A stretch of DNA of 5,464 nucleotides from Holosporales bacterium (GTDB lineage: Bacteria > Pseudomonadota > Alphaproteobacteria > BNTO01). Under the pieces are notes generated by a model that ran no database searches, was not told where the DNA came from, and saw only the letters and a list, made by a program, of their open reading frames with translations. The stretch covers positions 1 through 5,464 of the forward strand of contig JAIRNU010000043.1 of NCBI GenBank assembly GCA_031257945.1, given 5' to 3'. Below, one piece after another: positions 1-5,320 of this stretch (position 1 is the first letter of the stretch; every line of letters begins with the position of its first letter). Both the position numbers and the translations under genes were made by a program.

Positions 1-107
1 ATATGCCGTATAATTATACTGCCTATCAGAATATAGCAAAACCTGATCACGATGTACAAAAATATGTTGTACTAGCAGGTTTTTGGAACAGGCATACTAA
101 ATTTTAG
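1..107 (+). CDS. 3' end of an unidentified protein-coding gene (partial)
   Basis: The frame through codons 3-5, 6-8 and so on is open from the window edge to a TAG at 105-107 and gives at least 34 residues, ending in YVVLAGFWNRHTKF. The gene must begin before the window, because the in-frame ATG at position 3 has no visible upstream ribosome site and the frame is open through base 1. The last 14 residues could form a beta strand ending in Phe, as in outer-membrane beta barrels, but the alternation of hydrophobic and polar residues is imperfect, so this is only a guess. I do not recognise the family. No T-run hairpin terminator follows. Only 35 codons of open frame support the call. Confidence 0.45.
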   Translation, partial: MPYNYTAYQNIAKPDHDVQKYVVLAGFWNRHTKF

Positions 108-211
108 ACGGAGTTAGGGCTTGAAACAAGCATGAGGGAAATTCTCGCATCTGGCGGTTCGCCCGCCCATCTGTGTTGCTATGATTTGACGAGAAGCGAT
201 GGTGCAGCTTC

Positions 212-247
212 CGGCGTTCCCGGCGTTTCTGGTGTTTTGGTGATTTT
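212..247 (+). repeat. Degenerate 9-nt tandem repeat
   Basis: Four consecutive 9-mers can be aligned: CCGGCGTTC, CCGGCGTTT, CTGGTGTTT and TGGTGATTT. The first two differ at one base, the next differs by C-to-T changes and the fourth is more diverged. In one plus-strand frame they encode SGVPGVSGV. The copy number is too low for certainty, and the array may be chance in a G/T-rich stretch. Confidence 0.4.
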
Positions 248-430
248 GACGGTGGTAGTGGCGTATCCACCGAGATTCCTGGACACTTGGACACTGTGAT
301 TTTTTTGCAACAAATTTGCGACAAAAACGGCACTCAACGTACAATCGGTAAGGCGGCGAGCTATCGTGAGCCAAATTGCGGTATTGGCATACAGATGGTA
401 AAGTAATCCAGTAATATGGAGACGATGGTT

Positions 431-434
431 GGAG
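431..434 (+). promoter_or_regulatory. Ribosome-binding site that fixes the GTG start at 442
   Basis: GGAG lies 7 bases before the GTG at 442. The same frame has a stop at 412-414 and no ATG between the stop and this GTG. The nearby ATGs at 416, 425 and 450 are in other frames. The Shine-Dalgarno site and the family alignment therefore both support a GTG start. Confidence 0.7.
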
Positions 435-441
435 CGCCCTT

Positions 442-1575
442 GTGGTTTATGTTTTCGGCTGCGGGTCACACTTATACGAATCGGTAAAGCAGTCCCTTAA
501 TAAACATAGTATTGCTTTCGATGATATACCGTACGAATTCTATGAAAATGGGGAGTTATCCTTCCAGCATTTTAATATCGATAATAAAAGTAGACGAAAC
601 GACAAAACCGCAAGATCCGCGGGCCCCGGGAGAACTGGGATTCTCCTGCAGCTCCTTTATAAAAATGCTTCGGAATGTTTGCTGAGTACGCTTTTCCTTG
701 CTGATTTGTTGAATATTAAGACTGTGTGTATTCCGTACATCCCTTATTCCCGAAACAAACACCTTTTTGATATCTTTTTGAAGAAATTAAACACCGAGGT
801 CGTCACGTTCGATCTTCACTTTTTTAATGCGGTCAGTATGCTGTATGAAAAAGTCACGAACGTCCCGTTGAGGCGCGTTTTTCGTGGCGAAATCAAAGGA
901 GATTGGGACAAAGCCTTTGTTTTGGCGCCAGATAAAGGCGCTATAAAACGGGCGACTGAATTCGCGGAAGATAACGGCCTTCCTGTATTTAGCGCTAGCA
1001 AGGAAAGAGGGGGAGGGGGCGCTGGAGGGAGCGGGGACAGCTGCAATGTTTACTTGCCACCAATCGATACGTCCATATTCACACGCTGCTTTATTGTTGA
1101 TGATATGATTTATTCAGGGAAGACTATCTTAACGACTATAACGGGATTAAATAAAATTGGTATTAGCGATATTTCTATTTTTGTTACACATGTTCTTCCG
1201 GAAAGCCAAACTCTTTATCGGGAAACATTCCTGGAGATCCTCCGCAAAGCAAGTACTTTTGTTACAACAAATATTCATGATGTTGCGGATATGTACAGTA
1301 GACCTGTTGCAAAAGCGAGTAATTTCGAGGGATTTTTAGGAGCCCACGAAGCGCAGAACCGCAGCGTACTTAACGTACGTGAGGATTCGAGCATCGGAGC
1401 GACGCTAAAATTACAGAAAGAACGAAGCTTTCGCAACAGGTCTAATAGCAGCGCTCAGCAATGCGTAGAGCTGGAGGGAGGCAATATCTGGCAGGGACTG
1501 CAACCACCTACCATTATTGACGTAACCAATATACTGGTAGGCATTATACAAAAAAATGTTACTACTCAGCCATAG
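442..1575 (+). CDS. prs: Divergent ribose-phosphate pyrophosphokinase (PRPP synthetase)
   Basis: The family makes 5-phosphoribosyl-1-diphosphate from ribose 5-phosphate and ATP in the cytosol, feeding purine, pyrimidine, histidine and NAD synthesis. Landmarks seen in order: N-terminal VFGCGSHL and ENGELS (residues 4-11, 35-40), equivalent to the family's FxGNAxxxL and DGE; IPYIPYSR (97-104); TFDLHF (122-127); APDKGAIKRA (162-171); SKER (186-189), where K and R match the flexible-loop K-x-R; VDDMIYSGKT (219-228), the PRPP-binding loop; VTTN (274-277); and a final IIDVTNILV helix (358-366). Oddities: 377 residues against a usual 310-320; the RQD after the YxR motif reads NKH; a basic Gly/Pro stretch (48-66) replaces the usual PTND region; there is a Gly-rich insert (190-198) and about 70 extra residues (285-355). 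GTG start with a good ribosome site. The fold is clear, but full catalytic activity is less certain. It could be a degenerating or specialised paralogue. Confidence 0.85.
   Translation: MVYVFGCGSHLYESVKQSLNKHSIAFDDIPYEFYENGELSFQHFNIDNKSRRNDKTARSAGPGRTGILLQLLYKNASECLLSTLFLADLLNIKTVCIPYIPYSRNKHLFDIFLKKLNTEVVTFDLHFFNAVSMLYEKVTNVPLRRVFRGEIKGDWDKAFVLAPDKGAIKRATEFAEDNGLPVFSASKERGGGGAGGSGDSCNVYLPPIDTSIFTRCFIVDDMIYSGKTILTTITGLNKIGISDISIFVTHVLPESQTLYRETFLEILRKASTFVTTNIHDVADMYSRPVAKASNFEGFLGAHEAQNRSVLNVREDSSIGATLKLQKERSFRNRSNSSAQQCVELEGGNIWQGLQPPTIIDVTNILVGIIQKNVTTQP
1009..1036 (+). other. G-quadruplex motif inside the PRPP synthetase gene
   Basis: Four G-runs lie at 1009-1013, 1015-1019, 1027-1029 and 1033-1036, separated by loops of 1, 7 and 3 bases. 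This satisfies the standard G3+N1-7 quadruplex rule exactly. The runs are on the coding strand, so the mRNA would carry them. They encode the glycine-rich insertion directly after the K-x-R of the flexible catalytic loop. The motif is visible; folding and any effect on translation are inference. Confidence 0.6.
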
Positions 1576-1622
1576 CCAGGGCATAATTCTGAACTGGGAG
1601 CAATGCCAGAATAGAACCGAGA

Positions 1623-1819
1623 ACTACTCAGCTATTCGCTGGACCTCCCCAAGCCTTGATATTGTTGACTAACAGCTACGCCTAATTCTGTAGCGCTGTT
1701 TAAAATTGCCAATTTTTCGCCATATTTCCCCTCTTAAAAATGATGCCTAAAAAAACTAGCATCATTTTTTTTGCCAACAATATCAAGGCGTTGAGAGGTC
1801 AGGCGAATAGCTTAGTAGT
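1623..1819. repeat. Large inverted-repeat element with two nested hairpins
   Basis: The arm at 1623-1667 is the reverse complement of the arm at 1775-1819 with 39 of 45 positions matching. The innermost 15 (GCCTTGATATTGTTG) are perfect, and AGCTATTCGC is a further perfect block. Between the arms are a hairpin at 1671-1700 (AACAGC-TAC pairing with GTA-GC-GCTGTT, with a 2-nt bulge) and a terminator hairpin at 1736-1769. The whole could be a MITE-like or palindromic element, or the DNA of a structured RNA closed by a long stem. No target-site duplication is obvious at the ends, and no transposase is present in the window. A single copy is seen here, so mobility is unproven. Confidence 0.75.
1736..1772. 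terminator. Intrinsic terminator, probably bidirectional
   Basis: AAAAATGATGC at 1736-1746 pairs with GCATCATTTTT at 1759-1769, an 11-bp stem with a 12-nt loop, followed by T to position 1772 (eight T in all). Because the left arm begins with an A-run, the minus strand also shows a stem followed by T. It lies about 160 bases after the PRPP synthetase stop and would end that transcript. It would also stop transcripts of the small minus-strand gene coming from the right. Confidence 0.75.
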
Positions 1820-1825
1820 AACCAT
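1799..1825 (-). CDS. Possible 8-residue mini-ORF (MVTTKLFA) ending in the repeat arm
   Basis: On the minus strand AAGGAG (1831-1836) lies 5 bases before an ATG at 1825-1823, followed by seven codons and a TGA (1801-1799). The ribosome site is as good as any in the window, yet the frame closes after 8 residues, inside the right arm of the inverted repeat. The hairpin with a T-run lies just downstream on this strand, an arrangement that recalls a leader peptide, but no minus-strand gene follows that it could attenuate. Alternatively it is the stump of a gene cut by the repeat: the left arm, read on the plus strand in the matching frame, gives the related TTQLFAGPPQALILL without a stop. Confidence 0.3.
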   Translation of the reverse strand: MVTTKLFA

Positions 1826-1853
1826 TAACGCTCCTTAACAAGAGAGTTTTTAG

Positions 1854-2042
1854 TTAATAGAGAGATGACATACACAAATTGATCGTCGCACGAGGAAATG
1901 TATCGCCTGGGTTACAGGCAATCGTGATATTGCAACGTTTAGACGACTTTACGATATCTAGCTGAAAACTCTCAATGGCGCGCTCTTGGGGGCGCAAATT
2001 TGTCTGGCCATCACACACCATTGCAATATCTTCTTTATGCAT
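1854..2042 (-). CDS. Small protein of unknown function (62 aa)
   Basis: The minus strand reads MHKEDIAMVCDG at the start and TINLCMSSLY at the end, closed by TAA. The start is chosen because a consensus GGAGGA (2049-2054) lies 6 bases before this ATG. A longer version starting at 2063 would place that site inside the gene. No plus-strand frame of comparable length competes here. The protein is soluble-looking, with four cysteines, a basic KSSKR centre and no signal peptide or membrane segment. I do not recognise a family. It is divergent from nuoN, with about 48 bases between the start codons. A TACAAT at 2080-2075 could be its -10 box. Downstream is the mini-ORF with its own AAGGAG and then the bidirectional terminator. 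The good ribosome site makes it worth annotating, but its short length leaves doubt. Confidence 0.45.
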   Translation of the reverse strand: MHKEDIAMVCDGQTNLRPQERAIESFQLDIVKSSKRCNITIACNPGDTFPRATINLCMSSLY

Positions 2043-2049
2043 GTACGAT
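2021..2049 (+). promoter_or_regulatory. Candidate sigma-70-type promoter for nuoN
   Basis: TTGCAA (2021-2026) and TACGAT (2044-2049) are separated by 17 bases, and each matches four of six consensus positions. Transcription would begin near 2056, giving a leader of about 35 bases before the nuoN ATG. The -10 box touches the ribosome site of the divergent small gene, so the two could interfere. Boxes of this quality also arise by chance. Confidence 0.3.
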
Positions 2050-2054
2050 CCTCC
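2049..2054 (-). promoter_or_regulatory. Consensus ribosome-binding site (GGAGGA) of the small minus-strand gene
   Basis: Reading the minus strand, GGAGGA is followed by six bases and then ATG (2042-2040). It is the strongest Shine-Dalgarno match seen in the window. It is the main reason to treat the 62-codon frame as a gene and to choose this start. Confidence 0.5.
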
Positions 2055-2090
2055 GTGTAGCAATCGCCGCAGTAATTGTAATAGCCAATA

Positions 2091-3584
2091 ATGTCTCCAT
2101 TTGTTGAATTGTTAATACCGGCATTCTCAGAAATCATACTGACAGTAAGCATTATCGCTATACTCACGTTCCGCGCGATTTCCCCTAGTAGTACTAGCGA
2201 TAAATGTACGGAGATATCGCACGTTATTGCAAAGATCACGTTGTTAGTTGCGTTAGTGTGGTCTGTATACTACGGTAGCGGCATAAATAACGGTTTTTCC
2301 TTTGCTACTGATCCAAGCCTTAAGGAATCCACTTTTGCTGGAATTTTTATTATCGATGGCTTTGTTAGAATATCTAAAATAATACTTTTAGGCTTAGCTT
2401 TTGTATTTATGTATTTATCGAGGGAAGTAACCGGCTTTGAAGTCATTGTTTGTTTTTTATTTATGATTCTTGGCCTTATGCTGGCAATCTCGGCCAATGA
2501 TTTCGTGCTTTTACTGCTTGGACTGGAAATAAGCGGCATTGCCTTGGCTTTTATTACTTATCACGACCATTGCATTAGCAAGGGCGTTTGCTATGATACT
2601 TTTTTGATATTTAGTGTGGGCTCGAGTTTATTGGTTTTTGGGAGTGCGTTAATTTTTTACCAATTCGGCTCTACGGATTTTTCAATTGTTTTTAAAAAGG
2701 CGCAATGCATACAGGCGGCGTCGACTTTTTTTGTAGTGTGTATGCCTCTTGGCCTGATAACACTTGGTATCTTTGCAAAAATGTTGTTTTTCCCGTTTCA
2801 CGGGGTGTTTCGAGAAATTTCTGAAGCGGCGAATTGGAAGGTCTTCATAATCCTAAACCTTTTTTCAAACTTCGCAGGAGTCGCTATTATTATGCGGCTA
2901 TTTTCTGTATTCCATTCTTTAAATTGCCAGTACATATTGTTACTTAGTGGTAGTTGCGGCGTTATCATCGGCCTGATAAACATCGTAACCCAAAATACAC
3001 TCAAGGGGGTTTTTGCGTGTAATACTATCGGGAATACTGGTATTGCAATTATTAGTTTCGCCATTGCAGGGACAAATGTAGTAACAAGTATCTTTTTGTT
3101 TTTTATTGTTCAATCGATTAGTCTTCTGATTTTTTGTTGGGTTATCGCAAATATACACCAATACGAAAAGCAGATTATTACTCTTGATAACCTTTCCACA
3201 ATAACGCCATTTTCTCCGGTACTATCCTTTTTACTTGGCTTTTGCGCACTTTGTTTAATCGGGATTCCGCCATCTCCTGGGTTTATCCCTATTTTCATGC
3301 TGTTAAAAAATCTTGCGCTAGAGGGGGCTTTTTTTTCTCTCACAGTTATTACGTTGTTAAAGACGCTTTCCGTTTGGAGCGGGTTTAAAATTATAAATGC
3401 ACTCATTTCTACAAGTATTTACGATGTAGATAGACGGGTCAGGCCAGTACGACAACAAACTACAGCTTTTTTAATAAATATGTGCGCTTTGTGCCTTTTT
3501 TTGATCGTTTTTTCTGTGAAGATAGACTTTTTTTCGCAAATCATAACGTCTGCAGAACTTTCCTTGCGCAGCGATGGGATGTAG
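2091..3584 (+). CDS. nuoN: NADH-quinone oxidoreductase subunit N-like protein (complex I)
   Basis: NuoN is one of the three antiporter-like proton-pumping membrane subunits of respiratory complex I. The protein (497 aa; E. coli NuoN is about 485) is hydrophobic throughout, with roughly 13-14 membrane segments. Family landmarks: SANDFVLLLLGLEISGIAL (134-152) with the TM5 glutamate at 146; FAKMLFFPFH (228-237), matching the family's KxxxxPFHxW with the TM7 lysine at 230; IIMRLF (266-271); TQNTLKGVFACNTIGNTG (300-317), matching TQxNxKRLLAYSSIxHxG; and LIGIPPSPGF (389-398). Oddities by hand alignment: the lysines expected in TM6, TM8 and TM12 read D169, N260 and I401, and the Trp and Pro after PFH are absent. 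The ATG has no clear ribosome site. It stands alone, without nuoL or nuoM beside it. Identity as the NuoN/antiporter-like family is firm; full pumping function is less so. Confidence 0.85.
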   Translation: MSPFVELLIPAFSEIILTVSIIAILTFRAISPSSTSDKCTEISHVIAKITLLVALVWSVYYGSGINNGFSFATDPSLKESTFAGIFIIDGFVRISKIILLGLAFVFMYLSREVTGFEVIVCFLFMILGLMLAISANDFVLLLLGLEISGIALAFITYHDHCISKGVCYDTFLIFSVGSSLLVFGSALIFYQFGSTDFSIVFKKAQCIQAASTFFVVCMPLGLITLGIFAKMLFFPFHGVFREISEAANWKVFIILNLFSNFAGVAIIMRLFSVFHSLNCQYILLLSGSCGVIIGLINIVTQNTLKGVFACNTIGNTGIAIISFAIAGTNVVTSIFLFFIVQSISLLIFCWVIANIHQYEKQIITLDNLSTITPFSPVLSFLLGFCALCLIGIPPSPGFIPIFMLLKNLALEGAFFSLTVITLLKTLSVWSGFKIINALISTSIYDVDRRVRPVRQQTTAFLINMCALCLFLIVFSVKIDFFSQIITSAELSLRSDGM

Positions 3585-3598
3585 TCTGACTAGGCGGA

Positions 3599-3716
3599 AC
3601 GGGGCCAGCTAAGGGTTCTGCCGCTAATTCTTTAGTATGCCTGTGACGTTGTAGCGGGGACTTTATTTTCAAGCTTTTTACTCTCTTCAGTTTATTAGCG
3701 GTTAGGTCCGCCCCGT
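3599..3716. repeat. Nested inverted repeat between nuoN and the LRR gene
   Basis: ACGGGGC (3599-3605) pairs with GCCCCGT (3710-3716), and CCGCTAAT (3621-3628) pairs with ATTAGCGG (3694-3701) inside it. The stretch between the two left blocks also resembles its counterpart (AGCTAA against ACCTAA) but carries about 8 extra bases. No T-run follows directly, so this is not a plain terminator. It could fold as a long interrupted stem in an RNA. The rest of the 3585-3778 interval shows no gene. Confidence 0.45.
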
Positions 3717-3778
3717 AAACCCTTTCTTAACCTCTATTTACTACTCTTTGCTTGGGTAGTTTTTAAAAGTAGTTAACT

Positions 3779-5320
3779 ATGAATATTTTGAAGATTGGGC
3801 TGATTGCCGCGGTTTTGTGGCAAGGTCCGGTAGGGTACGCTGAGGTTTGGGAGGATGATGAAGTTGATATAGATGACGCACAATCGCTACTAATACGACA
3901 GCTGTGCGATAATATTATTGAGAATGGTAATACTGCATACGAATATTTGGATGGCATAGAATCGCGGTCTATTTCTAATACTTTTAGAATTAGGTCGAAA
4001 GAGTGGTACATGCTTAGAGGAGTTAATAGGGTGTTGGAGGATGTCGTTGTTCATCCGGCCTTGTATTTCTTAAGGTATAAGTATAATGGGGAGAATGTTA
4101 CTGGAGTTGAGTTGTCTTGCGATGCAAATGCTAATATTCCAGACGGTGTTCTCCAAAAAGCTATCTCACTATCCCCAAGCGCCGCCCACATCAACATCCC
4201 AATGCAAAAACTCCCATATCCAACGCCCAAACCATGGAAGAACAACTTGCAGTCCCTGATTGCGCCGGGGTTGAAGCATGTGCGAGGAGAGGCTTTTGCT
4301 GGAGATTATGACGATTACTACAAGATACGATCAGTTGATCTATCATCTGCTGAGAGTATTGGATATCTGGCTTTTTACCGTTGCGACAGTCTTAACTCAC
4401 TAAAATTATCTAATGCCCTAAAGTTCATTAATAACGGTGCGTTTTATTGGCATAGCATATTTTCTCTTAATATTCCGTACTTCATACATTTCCTCTCTAA
4501 TAGAGTTTTTTTACCGTATGATGAAAGTAGCGAGTATACTCCCATATTATCAACGGCAGACTTGCTTAGACCAGTTGGTGATGACTGTTGTAATCACTCA
4601 TTGCCCATCTCTCCGGTAATACTTAATATTACTTGCTACAATAGAATCAACAATATCAAGCCACTATTAGAAAAAATATTATATTACTCTGATAATACTA
4701 AAAGCCTTAATATAAGGATTGGTGATTCAATAAAGGGGACAGTAACAACAAACTATATCAACGAAATCCTAGCAATGAATAGCAGCGATTGTGACTTATT
4801 ATATTATATGGTGGAGAATAGTGGCCGCGGCTTACTTGATATTAGCAACATCGAAATATCAGAAGACGGCTTACATTCTCTTACTAAAGATGGTGATCTG
4901 CCTTGGGTCCTCTCACTTCCCCATATCGCAACAGTTGATGCCTCTTTTAACGGGCTTTTCCAACAACTTCACGGGGTGATATTAGATACTGGATTAGTAA
5001 GGGAAGGAGCTTTTGATGAGTGTTCCGGTCTAACAACACTCGGTTTCAGGGATACTACTGTTTTTGAGGGAACTCCTCTTGCTGAATTAACACCATCTAT
5101 ACTTGAACTAACAGTAACACAGCCGCAAAACGTACCATGCTTCCTAAGCGCATTAGAGTGGGCTGGGCTGGGCCTTTCTTCTATCGAGCAATTTATCATT
5201 AAATTTTCAGACGCGGTAGCTCAGGACGCGAATTTAGGCCCCTACGTGGCCAGTTTATTAGCAGTCTTACCCCCCCCCCCCCTCAAATTTCTCAGGAAAT
5301 TCAGCACTTTCAAGTATTAG
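3779..5320 (+). CDS. Exported BspA-type leucine-rich-repeat protein, frame broken at a poly-C tract
   Basis: The 513-residue product starts with a signal peptide: a lysine at 5, a hydrophobic core (residues 6-14) and a likely cut after GYA (19-21), followed by an acidic start to the mature protein (EVWEDDEVD). This supports the ATG at 3779 although no clear ribosome site precedes it. BspA-type (LRR_5) repeat units are visible: AFAGDY and the units following (172-235, with FYRCDSLNSLKL at 199-210) and AFDECSGLTTLGF (411-423). The middle (240-400) has weaker repeats. Family members are surface or secreted proteins often used in adhesion or host contact. Residues 498-501 (PPPP) come from 13 C at 5270-5282. 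The 12 residues after it (LKFLRKFSTFKY) do not resemble the repeats, whereas another frame resumes them, so this stop is very probably a frameshift product. Base composition switches abruptly near 4140. Confidence 0.8.
   Translation: MNILKIGLIAAVLWQGPVGYAEVWEDDEVDIDDAQSLLIRQLCDNIIENGNTAYEYLDGIESRSISNTFRIRSKEWYMLRGVNRVLEDVVVHPALYFLRYKYNGENVTGVELSCDANANIPDGVLQKAISLSPSAAHINIPMQKLPYPTPKPWKNNLQSLIAPGLKHVRGEAFAGDYDDYYKIRSVDLSSAESIGYLAFYRCDSLNSLKLSNALKFINNGAFYWHSIFSLNIPYFIHFLSNRVFLPYDESSEYTPILSTADLLRPVGDDCCNHSLPISPVILNITCYNRINNIKPLLEKILYYSDNTKSLNIRIGDSIKGTVTTNYINEILAMNSSDCDLLYYMVENSGRGLLDISNIEISEDGLHSLTKDGDLPWVLSLPHIATVDASFNGLFQQLHGVILDTGLVREGAFDECSGLTTLGFRDTTVFEGTPLAELTPSILELTVTQPQNVPCFLSALEWAGLGLSSIEQFIIKFSDAVAQDANLGPYVASLLAVLPPPPLKFLRKFSTFKY
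5270..5282 (+). repeat. Poly-C tract (13 C), putative phase-variation switch
   Basis: Thirteen consecutive C lie inside the LRR coding region, in a gene that is otherwise AT-rich in its second half. Runs of this kind change length by slipped-strand mispairing during replication and act as on/off switches in contingency genes of Neisseria, Helicobacter and Campylobacter. With 13 C the protein stops 12 codons later. With 12 or 15 C it reads through to the window edge. A sequencing or assembly error in tract length would look the same. Confidence 0.85.

Larger units (their letters stand above)
108..441. other. 334-bp intergenic region with small hairpins and no convincing gene
   Basis: No reading frame here is convincing on either strand. 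Short inverted repeats occur at 119-131 (GCTTG-AAA-CAAGC) and 153-167 (GGCGG-TTCGC-CCGCC), neither followed by a T-run, so they are not intrinsic terminators. The region looks more GC-rich by eye than the genes around it and carries a degenerate 9-nt repeat at 212-247. A 55-codon ORF (ATG at 132, TGA at 297-299) encodes a GVPGVSGV stretch followed by a hydrophobic stretch (VLVILTVVVA), but it has no ribosome-binding site. The segment could be a leader for the downstream gene, a small RNA or decayed coding sequence. I saw no tRNA cloverleaf and no motif of RNase P RNA or tmRNA. Confidence 0.5.

Noticed and set aside
376..403. Promoter for prs (TTGCGG with an AT-containing hexamer downstream)
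   Set aside because: The -10 candidate matches poorly and several alternatives are equally weak.
97..469. Three overlapping minus-strand reading frames of 78-96 codons in the gap before prs
   Set aside because: They overlap each other in different frames, two run into the ends of neighbouring plus-strand genes, none has a clear ribosome site, and their sequences are low-complexity and basic with no recognisable motif.
1580..1611. Overlapping short inverted repeats GGCAT/ATGCC and TTCTG/CAGAA just after the prs stop
   Set aside because: Each stem is 5 bp, and the two cannot form together; no T-run follows, so the stronger hairpin at 1736-1769 is preferred as the terminator.
1958..2239. Minus-strand 93-codon frame overlapping the start of nuoN
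   Set aside because: It is antisense to the well-supported nuoN N-terminus and overlaps the better-supported 62-codon frame in another register; no ribosome site was seen.
3329..3336. Run of eight T in nuoN as a second slippage switch
   Set aside because: The NuoN frame is intact through it, and T runs of this length are common in AT-rich hydrophobic coding sequence rich in Phe codons.
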